Of a stretch of DNA of 64,000 bases, positions 10,301-18,919 are shown piece by piece. The DNA comes from an uncultured Flavobacteriales bacterium. Its GTDB lineage: Bacteria; Bacteroidota; Bacteroidia; Flavobacteriales_G; Salibacteraceae. A model generated the notes under the pieces. That model did no database searches, was not told the origin of the DNA, and saw nothing but the letters and a program-made list of their open reading frames with translations. The first letter of the stretch is position 1, and each line of letters begins with the position of its first letter. The position numbers and the translations under genes were made by a program. The stretch lies in the NCBI GenBank assembly GCA_943788775.1, contig CALSRO010000002.1, positions 186,001 to 250,000 on the forward strand, given 5' to 3'.

Positions 10301-10452
10301 TCAGATCTGTTTATGTCTATAATCTGGCAGGTCAGATTATTCAGAGTACTTTCGAGAATAATTCTCTTTTTATCGAAGACACAGGTGTTTTCATCATCCA
10401 GTTGCATCTCCCTAATGGAAACATAACTACCCAAAAGGTTATCATTCAGTAG
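7384..10452 (+). CDS. Secreted T9SS type A cargo protein with SprB-like repeats
   Basis: A 1022-residue exported protein. Its signal peptide is LIFTIITLLSFGGFGQ. A choice-of-anchor-J-like beta domain (about 47-215) begins with FYEGFDNVTTPNLPVGW and ends with VALDDIFIS. A middle beta-sandwich region runs to about 485. From about 488 to 945 there are six or seven SprB-like repeats, each with a Cys near its start, a YxWSNG-type core, an L.AGxY..TV.D turn and a GC at its end. The last ~75 residues are a T9SS type A sorting domain (SIFPNPALKG ... VYNLAGQII), the tag removed on export and attachment to the cell surface. Ligand or substrate is unknown; adhesion is plausible. Confidence 0.85.
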   Translation: MKKGLIFTIITLLSFGGFGQRISGTVNTSLKNNPESRTLNVLPAGLIFYEGFDNVTTPNLPVGWSTFSAGPSGFKTGTSGNSTGQANENGFWPVPLHGLFAMTNDDVCNCNKSADVLVSKTFDFSKLNYARLGLSIFQNGSNGQTAKIQIIHSDTIWTDLYNIPSSTIWEEYSIDIPKTFLRKNFQFRIRYSDNNGYASGVALDDIFISSSPTENFELEEFYTINLALANSAFLPSMIPETQARSAHLTFSALIENHSSKTKNALLSVVASGPLNYSDTSSNWHLASVSTDTIALPIRSTFTPFDSGEYSIQAKLLTDSVDLDPNDNSFEQTFEVNDSIYKWITEQTDGTGIWMVSAFDRLGSTFQVYKEDTITSAWVGVHPTTEVGARFRVKIFSFNTLTASIFSSSPVQIQEGDLDKKIRVPIGTNLLPGKYLFVVEVETGRLVVTTTAAVKSPQGISYYKTFNQNWRNLSYYPDISVVFPSVNSECPGHIQAEIQDEICFGEDNGAIKIDAIGTTIFSSNVWSNGAGDVDSLIDLEPGFYQVFVTDGNCNYDRLFEILPSKKLILTPQIIADSCSKGVGQLKLNSNSTHPPFTYKVNDILSPPNISGLDAGTYEISIDNSEGCSADTTIQLIGTDPIIISINTQPSGCGNANGKISSNVLGSAPFQYQWNTGDSISALEEINSGIYKLIVSDSIGCEQEVTVLLADSNAPDVSLIELIDNSCANESMGSIEVSSNGGSTINYSWSNGDTTSLLTGLTASTYELTVSDTNGCRSFARYIISDLSNPLGLDFIETGINCFGSENGGLMALIQGGEAPYTYVWSNNASGPKEISDLGPGVYSLTVSDNKNCQQSATTTIISQPQFFLVLDSLVSDTIPNDTFSGGIYLSAFGGTPPYRYAWNNGTDHEDLTGIDTGFFQVSITDQFGCALSYEKYFSSDPLSAKSLNDNPDLSIFPNPALKGSPIGIQSRLPIRSVYVYNLAGQIIQSTFENNSLFIEDTGVFIIQLHLPNGNITTQKVIIQ

Positions 10453-10507
10453 TTAACCCAAAGAGTCATAATTCAAAATTGGGTGTTAAGATGTGACCTA
10501 TTAGGTC
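10453..10507. other. Inverted repeats downstream of a T9SS gene
   Basis: Two dyads follow the stop at 10452. One pairs TTAACCCAA (10453-10461) with TTGGGTGTTAA (10479-10489) with a bulge and no T-run. The other is a 13-bp perfect palindrome GACCTA-T-TAGGTC at 10495-10507. They could be a weak terminator and a protein-binding dyad; neither role is shown. Confidence 0.3.
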
Positions 10508-10637
10508 TCTAATAACTATATTACAATTCCAAATAAAAAGGGCAAGAATCATACAATCAAAACTTGTGTATTAAATTTGACGTCCTTTTATGACTATACA
10601 AGAGAATTAAAGAATTATTAATACTAAACAACAGATT

Positions 10638-12749
10638 ATGAAGAACAGGTTTTTACTCTTAACCGCAGTTTGTGCTGTTATTGGGGGGAGCGTATTTGCG
10701 CAATCGGTGCAAAATGCAACTTTCACTAGCGAAGGACAGGCTGATTTTCTAAAAAGAGAAACAAACGCAGGCTTACGCTATAATGGCGCAAACCCTTTAC
10801 TAAACGTTTCACTTGGCGATACACTTTGGTACAGCGATTTCTCAGACGCGAATGATTGGTCATTCACAAATCAAGGAAGCCTCGGATGGGATATTGTAAC
10901 CACAGCGACAGTATGGTTCTATGATGGAAACCAGGCCCTTACATCAACAAGTGGTGGTGAATTCGCAGAAATGAATAATGGTGACCCAACGGCTACTACA
11001 ACTACTGCAGCAACTCACATCATGCAAAGCGCTCAAATCAGTGTGACAGGCGCGACTGGTCCAGCATTCTTAATGTGGCAAGAAAGATCATCTCGATTCT
11101 TCGACCAGATGCTAGTTCAAGTGAGTTCAAATGGAACTGCTTGGCAAACCATTGGACGCCAAGAGCATCTATTGCCAAGAACAGCAGCGAATAACACTCC
11201 GGGAAGTTTAACTAACCCTGAATATGTTGGATACTATGTACCAGCATCTGTTATGACTGCGACTGGAAATCTTTGGGTGCGTTTTTATTGGACTGATGAT
11301 AATAATGGAGTAGCATATGGATGGCAAATTGATGATGTCGTTCTATATACAGGGCCTACAAATGACCTTAGCCTAGATAGAGCATACATGTATGGCGCTA
11401 CAGATAGCGCTGCTTATCAAAAATATACGCGCATTCCAGAAATTCAAGCAGAAGAAGCTTCTTTCCGTCCTGCTGGATTAGTAATTGGCAATGGATCGGC
11501 AACTCAATCAGATGTTGTCATCTCTGTTTCTGAGTCAAATACGGGCTACAGCAGCACTTCAACTGCTATCTCTTTGGCGAATGATGAATTTGCCATAGTG
11601 GAAGTAGCAGACGATTTTACCACCGATGGAACTGGTAACTATTCAATGACATATTCTGTTGCTTCAGGCAATACAGACATGTTAAGCGAAAACAATGAAA
11701 TGGATTGGGACTTTACCGTTACTGATAACATTTTCGCATATGACAAAGATGACAATCAAGGATCTGGTTGGTGGGGTTCTTCAGGGTACACATTCTGTTT
11801 GTACTATGACAACTTCGCTGCAGATACAGTAGTTGGTGTTCAAGGTTATTTCCCATTAATTGGTACAACAACACAATATGGCCTTAAATACGGACAAACG
11901 TTAAAGGCTACTTTGTATGAAGATGATGGAACCGGAAACCTTGTTGAATTAGGAAGCGGTGGGTTTTATGATGTTGCTGGCGGAACTTCCGGAAACTTTG
12001 TTGATGATTGGATTACGGTTCCAGCTAATATTCCAGTTCCAGCAACTGTTGAATTTTACTACGCTTGTATCACCACTTACGAGAACGAAATTCCTTTAGC
12101 ATATGATTACGGAGTTGGAGGATATGGGCTTGTAGATAGTGACAACAGCGGTTCTTGGGGAAATCCAATTACAACACCATACGACACATTCAATGTGCTT
12201 CCATACCTCAGAGTTAAGACTAAGAACGCTCAATTATGTGCTAACACTACTATTGCTGTTATCGGTGAGGTGGATGATGCGAACGAAACTTTTACAGCTA
12301 GCATTGAATTAATCAATGTTTCTGGAGGTCAATCTCCATACACTTTTAGCTGGAGCGGACCTACCGGGTTCTCAGGAGCATCTACTCAAGATCTTGAAGG
12401 ATTGACTATCAAGGGTGATTACACTGTTACTGTTACAGACAACAATGGTTGTTCTGAGGTGCAAGTATTCACTGTTGACGGAAACCTTGCCGTTGAAGAT
12501 GTTGAAGTTTCTAATTTAAAGGTATATCCTAACCCTGCGAGTGAATTTGTAAATGTTGAATTAGCAAATGGAGGTTCTTATGATGTAATCATCACTTCTG
12601 TAAAGGGTGATGTAGTTATGAGAAGTACTATGAATGCTTCTACTGGCATCAATACTGTCGATGTAAGCGAATTGGCTTCTGGTTCATACATCATCAAAAT
12701 GACAGATGAGTCCAACGCAGTGAGCATTAGCGAATTTGTGATTCGATAA
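10638..12749 (+). CDS. Secreted T9SS type A cargo protein
   Basis: A 703-residue exported protein with signal peptide FLLLTAVCAVIGGSVFAQ. A choice-of-anchor-J-like domain occupies about 55-200 (LWYSDFSDANDWSFTNQG ... YGWQIDDVVLY). A further beta region follows, then one SprB/PKD-like repeat (about 545-615; GGQSPYTFSWSGPTGF, VTDNNGCSEV). The final domain, from about 626 (LKVYPNPASEF ... GSYIIKM), is the type A sorting signal. It shares its architecture with the gene at 7384, so the pair may be ancient paralogues. Upstream there is a TAAATTTG box at 10572-10579 without a clear -33. A strong terminator follows the gene. Confidence 0.85.
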   Translation: MKNRFLLLTAVCAVIGGSVFAQSVQNATFTSEGQADFLKRETNAGLRYNGANPLLNVSLGDTLWYSDFSDANDWSFTNQGSLGWDIVTTATVWFYDGNQALTSTSGGEFAEMNNGDPTATTTTAATHIMQSAQISVTGATGPAFLMWQERSSRFFDQMLVQVSSNGTAWQTIGRQEHLLPRTAANNTPGSLTNPEYVGYYVPASVMTATGNLWVRFYWTDDNNGVAYGWQIDDVVLYTGPTNDLSLDRAYMYGATDSAAYQKYTRIPEIQAEEASFRPAGLVIGNGSATQSDVVISVSESNTGYSSTSTAISLANDEFAIVEVADDFTTDGTGNYSMTYSVASGNTDMLSENNEMDWDFTVTDNIFAYDKDDNQGSGWWGSSGYTFCLYYDNFAADTVVGVQGYFPLIGTTTQYGLKYGQTLKATLYEDDGTGNLVELGSGGFYDVAGGTSGNFVDDWITVPANIPVPATVEFYYACITTYENEIPLAYDYGVGGYGLVDSDNSGSWGNPITTPYDTFNVLPYLRVKTKNAQLCANTTIAVIGEVDDANETFTASIELINVSGGQSPYTFSWSGPTGFSGASTQDLEGLTIKGDYTVTVTDNNGCSEVQVFTVDGNLAVEDVEVSNLKVYPNPASEFVNVELANGGSYDVIITSVKGDVVMRSTMNASTGINTVDVSELASGSYIIKMTDESNAVSISEFVIR

Positions 12750-12768
12750 TTCTTAAATAATTCTCAAT

Positions 12769-12796
12769 AAAAAAGGCCCCAATTGGGGCCTTTTTT
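12769..12796. terminator. Bidirectional intrinsic terminator
   Basis: The stem AAAAGGCCCC/GGGGCCTTTT around an AATT loop has A and T runs on both sides, so it works for the plus-strand T9SS gene and the convergent gpmI gene. It overlaps the gpmI stop region (12795). Confidence 0.9.
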
Positions 12797-14297
12797 ATTC
12801 TAATAAACTTTTACCCGTCATTTCAGGTGGCTGAGTTATACCCATTAGTTCCAATATGGTCGGAGCTACATCTGCTAATATTCCATCGTTAAGATCTCTA
12901 TCGCTACCTACAAGCAAACACGGGACTGGATTGGTTGTATGAGCAGTATGTGGTGAACCATCCGGCAGCTGAGTTAAATCCGCATTGCCATGATCAGCAA
13001 TCACTATTGACTTATAACCATGTGTGAGTAATTCATCAAGCACTTCATCCAATACTGCATCAACTTTCTCCACTGCTTTGACAATCGCGTTAAAAACCCC
13101 AGTATGACCAACCATATCGGGATTTGCAAAGTTCAAACAGATAAAATCAGGCTTTACACTTCTAATTTGTTTTATGCATTTTCCAGCCACTTCATCTGCG
13201 CTCATCTCTGGTCGCAAATCATAGGTAGCAACCTTCGGAGAGGCTGCCATTTCCCGAATCTCACCATCAAAAATCGCTTCTCGACCGCCAGAAAAGAAAA
13301 ATGTCACATGTGGGTACTTTTCGGTTTCAGCTATTCTTAATTGTGTCTTTTTTACAGATGCAATTATTTCACCCAAGGTGTTTTTTAAATTGTCTTTGTC
13401 ATACATGACATGCACACCTTTAAAAGATTCATCATATCGCGTCATCGTCACATAATGCAATGGAACAGTATGCATATCCATTTCAGGGACGTCCCGCTGA
13501 GTTAACACCTCTGTTATTTGGCGACATCGATCTGTTCGGAAATTGAAACAAATTACTGTATCGCCAGACTGTATTCGCGAATTTTGATCTTCAACTAAGC
13601 TTGCCTCAAAAAATTCATCTGTCACCCCGGCTGCATAGTTTTTTTCGCACTCGTCTTCAAAACTGGAAACCAATGAACCAACTCCATGAACCAACAAGTC
13701 ATAGGCAATCTTCGTACGTTCCCATCGCTTATCTCGATCCATGGCATAGTAACGGCCAATCATCGAAACTAATCTTGCCTTTCTTCCGACTAAAAAGTCC
13801 TGAAGCTCAATAATATTTTGGATAGCACTATTGGGCTTAGTATCTCTACCGTCTGTGAATGCATGAACAAAAACACTTTCACATCCTGCCAACTCAGCCT
13901 GTTCTATAATCGCATGCAAATGGTGCTGCGAAGAATGAACTCCACCGTGACTCACTAACCCCATTAAATGCAAACGACCCTTAGTGTAAATTACATGACT
14001 AAACGCTTCCTGAAGAGTTTCGTTTTCACTCAACTTGCCCGTTTCCACAGCAAGATTGATCTTCGCCAAATCTTGATATACAATTCTTCCCGCCCCAATG
14101 TTTAGATGACCTACCTCGCTATTGCCCATTTGACCCATGGGAAGACCGACATGTTCACCGAATGTTTTCAGAGTGGAGTGCGGATTATTAGCCATTAAAC
14201 GATCGAAGGTTGGAGTGTTTGCCTGACTAATTGCATCAGCCGGTCCCCCATCACCTATCCCCCAACCATCTAAGATTATCAGTGCGGCTTTATTCAT
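12795..14297 (-). CDS. gpmI: 2,3-bisphosphoglycerate-independent phosphoglycerate mutase
   Basis: This glycolytic enzyme interconverts 3- and 2-phosphoglycerate through a phosphoserine intermediate and uses Mn ions. The N-terminal metal site ILDGWG is present. The catalytic serine lies in MGNSEVGHLNIGAGR (about Ser60), FTDGRDT follows, and the C-terminal metal motif is VIADHGNAD ... PHTAHT. At 500 residues it is slightly shorter than the common 505-515 but complete. It begins 2 nt after the stop of the sensor kinase on the same strand, so the two probably share a transcript. Confidence 0.96.
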   Translation of the reverse strand: MNKAALIILDGWGIGDGGPADAISQANTPTFDRLMANNPHSTLKTFGEHVGLPMGQMGNSEVGHLNIGAGRIVYQDLAKINLAVETGKLSENETLQEAFSHVIYTKGRLHLMGLVSHGGVHSSQHHLHAIIEQAELAGCESVFVHAFTDGRDTKPNSAIQNIIELQDFLVGRKARLVSMIGRYYAMDRDKRWERTKIAYDLLVHGVGSLVSSFEDECEKNYAAGVTDEFFEASLVEDQNSRIQSGDTVICFNFRTDRCRQITEVLTQRDVPEMDMHTVPLHYVTMTRYDESFKGVHVMYDKDNLKNTLGEIIASVKKTQLRIAETEKYPHVTFFFSGGREAIFDGEIREMAASPKVATYDLRPEMSADEVAGKCIKQIRSVKPDFICLNFANPDMVGHTGVFNAIVKAVEKVDAVLDEVLDELLTHGYKSIVIADHGNADLTQLPDGSPHTAHTTNPVPCLLVGSDRDLNDGILADVAPTILELMGITQPPEMTGKSLLE

Positions 14298-14299
14298 CT

Positions 14300-15232
14300 T
14301 TACTTTGGTAATTCAATTAAAAATTTCAACCCATGGGGTTTTAAATTTATCGCACGGATCGTCCCGTTGTGGAGCTTAATTATTTCTTTCACGAGGTACA
14401 AACCAAGACCAGTTCCTTTTTGCGCCCTTGTTTCTTCATTTTCAACTCGATAGAATTTTCTGAACAAACTTTTTAATTGCGCTTCTTCCACACCTGGCCC
14501 GAAATCATAAACAACTAACACCACTTTATTATTCTTGATACATCCTTCAAAATGCAGTTCAGAAGCCTTCGCATATTTAATGGCATTAAAAATCAAGTTT
14601 TCATAAACCAATTCAATCGCACGCTCATCTCCGTTTATTGATAATCCATTCTGAATGTCGAGAAATGATTGAATAGAGGCTTCGCTTAGTAGAGCCTCAT
14701 GACGCCTAATCAATTTTTCAATCAACGGTTGAACTTCAATTCTTTCATTCGTAAGTTGAAACTTTCCTCCATCAATTCTCGATGCGGTCAAAATGTTAAA
14801 CACCAGTTTTTCAAGTCTATTGACATTACTCAATCCTGACTCGATCATTCTTGTTTTTTGGTCCTCGTTCAGCTCAGAACGGTTTAGAGTTTGAAGGTTT
14901 AATTTGGCGGCAGCTAATGGTGAATTAAGCTCATGTGTTGTAGCGAGCAAGAAGTTGCGCTCTTGATGAGCCATTTGCTGCTCCCTGATAATGTATTTCC
15001 CAATGAAAAAAGCGCCCGTAAGCAGCAGCGTTATAAACACAGTACCCTCGCCAATTACCATCCAAAGCTTGGCCTTCATTTCTTGTTCAAGAATCTGTTG
15101 GTCACTATCATGACTTAAGTGCAGAATCTCACTATTCAAATTATAAATAAGATAACCCCACCATGAAAACTGCAATAGCACGTACACAAGTAAAATAGAA
15201 TGCAATAAAAGTGCAGGTGATGTTTTTTTCAC
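14300..15232 (-). CDS. Membrane sensor histidine kinase without an adjacent regulator
   Basis: The 310-residue kinase has two transmembrane segments (about 9-30 and 58-80) enclosing a short periplasmic loop. The dimerisation/phosphoacceptor motif TTHELNSPLAAAK carries His100. The ATPase domain shows N-box NLIFNAIKYA, G1 DFGPGV and G2 GTGLGLYLVKEI. It probably phosphorylates a response regulator, but none lies next to it in the window. The GTG start at 15232 sits only 4 nt after a TAnnTTTG box, so translation may be leaderless. It is immediately upstream of gpmI. Confidence 0.88.
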   Translation of the reverse strand: MKKTSPALLLHSILLVYVLLQFSWWGYLIYNLNSEILHLSHDSDQQILEQEMKAKLWMVIGEGTVFITLLLTGAFFIGKYIIREQQMAHQERNFLLATTHELNSPLAAAKLNLQTLNRSELNEDQKTRMIESGLSNVNRLEKLVFNILTASRIDGGKFQLTNERIEVQPLIEKLIRRHEALLSEASIQSFLDIQNGLSINGDERAIELVYENLIFNAIKYAKASELHFEGCIKNNKVVLVVYDFGPGVEEAQLKSLFRKFYRVENEETRAQKGTGLGLYLVKEIIKLHNGTIRAINLKPHGLKFLIELPK

Positions 15233-15236
15233 AATG

Positions 15237-15267
15237 CAAAGTTACCCCATGAATATGGATGGCTCAA
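15237..15267 (-). promoter_or_regulatory. Promoter of the histidine kinase-gpmI operon
   Basis: On the minus strand, TTG (15267-15265), a 20-nt spacer and TAACTTTG (15244-15237) match the Bacteroidota -33/-7 consensus. The -7 box ends 4 nt from the GTG start at 15232. Confidence 0.6.
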
Positions 15268-15295
15268 GAAAAACAGAAAGACTTGTTTTGGAAAC

Positions 15296-15324
15296 AAAAA
15301 AGGCGATCAAATGATCGCCTTCTT
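15296..15324 (-). terminator. Terminator downstream of tRNA-Phe
   Basis: A 10-bp perfect stem AAGGCGATCA/TGATCGCCTT (15300-15321) with a 2-nt loop is followed on the minus strand by a T-run. It lies just 3' of the tRNA gene. Confidence 0.85.
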
Positions 15325-15327
15325 AAG

Positions 15328-15400
15328 TGGTGCGGGAGGGAATCGAACCCCCGACACAAGGATTTTCAGTCCTTTGCTCTACCAACTGAGCTACCGCACC
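15328..15400 (-). tRNA. tRNA-Phe (anticodon GAA)
   Basis: The minus strand folds into a 73-nt cloverleaf: acceptor GGTGCGG/CCGCACC, D-arm GCTCAGTTGGTAGAGC, anticodon loop CTGAAAA (GAA), T-arm with GGTTCGATTCC, and discriminator A. The 3' CCA is not encoded (CTT follows), so it must be added by the CCA-adding enzyme. It has its own promoter and terminator. Confidence 0.97.
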
Positions 15401-15448
15401 TCCTTTATTGGTATTGTTGCACTCGCAAATTGTTCGTGCAACGGGCGG

Positions 15449-15477
15449 CAAAAGTAGAAATTAATAGAAACCACAAA
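15449..15477 (-). promoter_or_regulatory. Promoter of tRNA-Phe
   Basis: On the minus strand TTTG (15477-15474), a 17-nt spacer and TACTTTTG (15456-15449) form a full consensus promoter. Transcription would begin near 15445, about 45 nt upstream of the mature tRNA 5' end, leaving a leader for RNase P. It sits directly before the divergent coaX start. Confidence 0.65.
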
Positions 15478-15499
15478 AGGAGAATTTCATTAAAAACAA

Positions 15500-16216
15500 A
15501 TGAACCTTTGCATTGACATAGGAAACACAAGGTATAAAGCCGGCTTTTTCTCTAAACATCAACTAGTTGATGTTTTTGAGAGCCATGCTGAAATAGAATT
15601 GGAAACCATAATGAAATGGAATAATCAATACTCATTTAGCCGCATCATCATATCATCAGTCCGAATTCTAAACGAAGGATTAATCAAAGCACTATCCGAT
15701 CAATTTGACGTTACTGTTGTCAGTACATCCATGAATTTACCTATCGAAATTAGCTATGAGACTCCAGAAACATTGGGAGTTGACCGGGTCCTAGGAGCAA
15801 TTGGTGCACAAAACATTTTTCCTAGTAAAAACACCTTGTCCATAGATGCCGGAACCTGCATAACATACGACCTTGTAGTCGATGGGATTTTTATTGGCGG
15901 AGCAATATCTCCGGGAGTTCAAATGAGACTTGACGCCATGCACAAGTTCACTGACAAACTTCCCAATCTGAAAAAAAACGATCAAATTGTAACTTTTGGA
16001 ACATCGACTACATCATCTATGTTGATGGGAGCAGAATCCGGAGCAATAGAAGAAATGAAAGGGTTTATTCGAACATTTAGTGATCAAATTGAAAACCTTA
16101 AAGTAATATTAACAGGTGGTGACGCATCCTTTTTTGAGGGGCACGTGGAAAATGCGACTTTTGCCGCCCCGAATTTAGTTCTGATAGGATTGAATAAGGT
16201 CTTGCTTGAAACTTAG
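15500..16216 (+). CDS. coaX: Type III pantothenate kinase
   Basis: CoaX phosphorylates pantothenate, the first step of coenzyme A synthesis; type III enzymes belong to the ASKHA fold. The phosphate-binding start CIDIGNTRYKAGFF is present, as are GVDRVLGAIGA, SIDAGTCITYD and GGAISPGVQMR, and the C-terminal LTGGDA. Length 238 is slightly short of the usual 240-260. It begins the plus-strand run coaX-OMP-TPR-lptC found in many Flavobacteriia; the next gene starts 8 nt after its stop. Confidence 0.93.
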   Translation: MNLCIDIGNTRYKAGFFSKHQLVDVFESHAEIELETIMKWNNQYSFSRIIISSVRILNEGLIKALSDQFDVTVVSTSMNLPIEISYETPETLGVDRVLGAIGAQNIFPSKNTLSIDAGTCITYDLVVDGIFIGGAISPGVQMRLDAMHKFTDKLPNLKKNDQIVTFGTSTTSSMLMGAESGAIEEMKGFIRTFSDQIENLKVILTGGDASFFEGHVENATFAAPNLVLIGLNKVLLET

Positions 16217-16224
16217 CATCATTA

Positions 16225-17589
16225 ATGAAGCAAACATTAATTCTTATACTCATCGTCACTTCCTTAACCACGCATGGTCAAAGAAATACGTTTTCGCCTT
16301 ACTCGATCTATGGGCTTGGTGAACCTACGAGAAGCTCAACAACTACGTTGTCATCTATGGGTCACGTTAATGCGGCTATTCTCGATGCGACTGTTATAAA
16401 CCCAATAAACCCTGCCTCATACACAGACCTAACCCGTCCTGCCTTCAGCTTTGACCTGAAAAACGAATTGCTTTCATTAAACGCAAACGCGAGCACACAA
16501 ACGAGTAATTCATTTTCAATTCAAAACTTTTCGTTTGCGTTTCCAATCATAAACGATTTTAAAAAGCACAAGCGCAGAATGGGAGTAAGCTTCGGCTTAA
16601 CTCCATTAACCAATATGGGTTACAACTTATATGATGCTGAAACTATTCCTGATTTAGGACAGGTGGAATATCGATTTTTTGGCGATGGCGGAATAAACTC
16701 ATTGCACGGTGGAACAGGTTTTGATCTTTTTGCCAATGAAAAAAGAACCAATATTGTTAGCCTTGGCGGAAACTTGAACTATGTTTTTGGCTCGCTGTCT
16801 CAAAGTCGAGCAACGGAAATTGAGCGATCAGCTGGTGCCACAAATCTATTTAGACAAACCACTCAAGAGATTAGCTCTTTAGATTGGAATGCAGGACTGC
16901 GAGCATTTCATATTGATACCATTGTGAGAAACGTGCGAATCAATGATTCAACTTTAATTGAAGAGAGAACTTTGGTACTGATGAGTGCGGGTGCATACAT
17001 AAGGCCAGGAGCAAACCTCAACACATTCACTCAAACGCTTGAGTACACTTACACCGATTCATTCAACAACCCAAACATCATTGACACCCTGCTTTCAAAA
17101 AACTCGAATGGCATCACCAACTCGCCTCTCGCGCTAGGGTTTGGATTGAGTTTGAATTTAGGCAACAAATGGTTGATTGCTTCTGATTATTCCCGAACGA
17201 TGTGGTCTCAACTTGTTATAGATGGGAAAAATGCAAATCTCAATGATGCTCAGCGAGTTTCTGTTGGAGCGCAATACATACCCGAATTCGATAAACGAGA
17301 AAAAGGGAAATATATGCGTATTGTGCGCTATCGAGCAGGAATCAGCATGGAACAGACAATGTTGAAAGTCAATAACGAACAGTCTGTCCGATATGGAATG
17401 ACGTTTGGGCTTGGCTTTCCTTTAACATCGGCCTCCTCATCCAACTCAATTTTCAACATTGGCGCAGAAGTTGCAAGAAGACAAACACCAGGAACAAGCC
17501 TAACCGAAAATTACTTTAATATTCATGCAGGGTTCACGATCACACCTCACAAGTATGATCAATGGTTCGCAAAAAGAAAATATGATTGA
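16225..17589 (+). CDS. Putative outer membrane beta-barrel protein
   Basis: The 454-residue product has a signal peptide (LILILIVTSLTTHGQ), and its start NTFSPYSIYGLGEP resembles a Bacteroidota outer-membrane protein family commonly sitting between coaX and lptC. Alternating aromatic/polar strands and repeated ...GVSFGLTP..., ...ALGFGLSLNLGNKW..., ...YGMTFGLGFPL... suggest a beta-barrel. Function is unknown; a FadL/OmpP1-like transport role is only a structural guess. It follows coaX by 8 nt and is followed by the TPR gene. Confidence 0.65.
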   Translation: MKQTLILILIVTSLTTHGQRNTFSPYSIYGLGEPTRSSTTTLSSMGHVNAAILDATVINPINPASYTDLTRPAFSFDLKNELLSLNANASTQTSNSFSIQNFSFAFPIINDFKKHKRRMGVSFGLTPLTNMGYNLYDAETIPDLGQVEYRFFGDGGINSLHGGTGFDLFANEKRTNIVSLGGNLNYVFGSLSQSRATEIERSAGATNLFRQTTQEISSLDWNAGLRAFHIDTIVRNVRINDSTLIEERTLVLMSAGAYIRPGANLNTFTQTLEYTYTDSFNNPNIIDTLLSKNSNGITNSPLALGFGLSLNLGNKWLIASDYSRTMWSQLVIDGKNANLNDAQRVSVGAQYIPEFDKREKGKYMRIVRYRAGISMEQTMLKVNNEQSVRYGMTFGLGFPLTSASSSNSIFNIGAEVARRQTPGTSLTENYFNIHAGFTITPHKYDQWFAKRKYD

Positions 17590-17605
17590 TTTAAAACTTA
17601 CAGCT

Positions 17606-18919
17606 ATGAAACAAAAAGCATATTTAATCTTATTAATGGTCCTATTTTCAGGTATCATGAACGCCCAAAAAATCAGGACTTATACAGCAAGTGACGAGGA
17701 TAGTATGGCCTGTATCACGTCTGCCTCACTCTATATAGAATTTTTTAGACAAGATAACTTTAAGGATGCTTTGCCAGGTTGGAGACAGGCGATCAAAATA
17801 TGTCCAAAGTTTTCTGAATCGCTTTGGACGAATGGTACTAAGATGTATCAGGATCTTTTGGATAACGAAGAGGATAAGACAAAAGCTTCTCTTTTAGTCG
17901 ATACGCTCGAATGGATTTATGACCAACGAATACTGCATTACCCAGAAGGGAAGGGCTCTATTCTTGGGAGAAAAGGAACAGACATGGCTAAGTATCGATC
18001 TAATAAACCCAAGGAAGCCCATCAGGTACTTAAAGAAAGCTACGATATTCTCAAATTAGAGATGGAACCAGCCGCATTGATTTATTATTTCAAAACGGCA
18101 TATGACATGTCCAAAAAAGGACAAGTTGAAAACACATATGTGTTGGATTTATATGGTCCATGCAGCGATGTTGTTAAGCACAATAAAGATGGTAAGTATG
18201 GATCTGCCTATGAAACAGCTCAAAAGAATATCGATAACATGGTCGGTAAAGTGGCAGGTGACTGCGAAACCCTCGTAGGTATTTTCAAACCAAAGTTTCA
18301 AGCCAATCCAAAGGACGGTGCATTATTGTCGCAGATAACCAAACTCATGGATAAGCTAGATTGCTCTGATCATGATTTTTACTTGGAAGTTGCTGTTGCT
18401 CAATATGCCATTGAGCCAACGCCCGAGGCCGCTTTTTCAATTGGCAAAGCTTATTACAAGCGTAAAAAGTACAGTGAGTCTAACAAATACTTTATTGAAG
18501 TTGCAGGTGCATCTCAAGATCAGGACATGCTGTACGAGGCTTACCAGTTTTTGGCTGCTGGCATGTTAAGTCTGGGGCAACCTCAAAGTGCAAAAAACTA
18601 TGCTTTGAAAATGCTTAGCATCAACGCGAACTCAGGTGAAGCATATTTAATTATTGGAAATGCATATGCAAAAGGTAAAAATGATTGTGGTGGAGATGAA
18701 TGCAAATCAAGAGCCGCATATTGGGCTGCAGTAGACAAATTCGCTAAAGCCAAAGCCGTGGATCCAAGTGTTGCAGATAAGGCACAACAATATATCAATT
18801 CATATTCGGCACAATTTCCAAAAAAAGAAGATTGCTTCTTCTATGGACTTACTGATGGCCAAAGCTTCACACTCGATTGCTGGATAGGTGAAACAACTAC
18901 TGTTCGCACGCGTGATTAA
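17606..18919 (+). CDS. TPR-repeat periplasmic protein
   Basis: Starting at the ATG at 17606 (preceded by a run that could be read in frame back into the previous gene, but with no signal peptide), the 437-residue product has signal peptide YLILLMVLFSGIMNAQ. Tetratricopeptide-like helical pairs follow: YIEFFRQDNFKDALPGWRQA near the start, FSIGKAYYKRKKYSESNKYF at about 278-297, and AGMLSLGQPQSAKNYALKML after. It probably acts as a periplasmic protein-interaction scaffold. The position just upstream of lptC suggests an envelope-assembly role, but the partner is not known. Confidence 0.75.
   Translation: MKQKAYLILLMVLFSGIMNAQKIRTYTASDEDSMACITSASLYIEFFRQDNFKDALPGWRQAIKICPKFSESLWTNGTKMYQDLLDNEEDKTKASLLVDTLEWIYDQRILHYPEGKGSILGRKGTDMAKYRSNKPKEAHQVLKESYDILKLEMEPAALIYYFKTAYDMSKKGQVENTYVLDLYGPCSDVVKHNKDGKYGSAYETAQKNIDNMVGKVAGDCETLVGIFKPKFQANPKDGALLSQITKLMDKLDCSDHDFYLEVAVAQYAIEPTPEAAFSIGKAYYKRKKYSESNKYFIEVAGASQDQDMLYEAYQFLAAGMLSLGQPQSAKNYALKMLSINANSGEAYLIIGNAYAKGKNDCGGDECKSRAAYWAAVDKFAKAKAVDPSVADKAQQYINSYSAQFPKKEDCFFYGLTDGQSFTLDCWIGETTTVRTRD

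Noticed and set aside
10564-10579. Full promoter with TAAATTTG upstream of the gene at 10638
   Set aside because: The -7 box at 10572-10579 is good, but the only TTG (10564) is far too close; kept only as a remark.
15259-15516. An 85-codon open frame on the plus strand
   Set aside because: It runs antisense through tRNA-Phe, its terminator and promoter; the encoded sequence is tRNA-derived and has no protein features.
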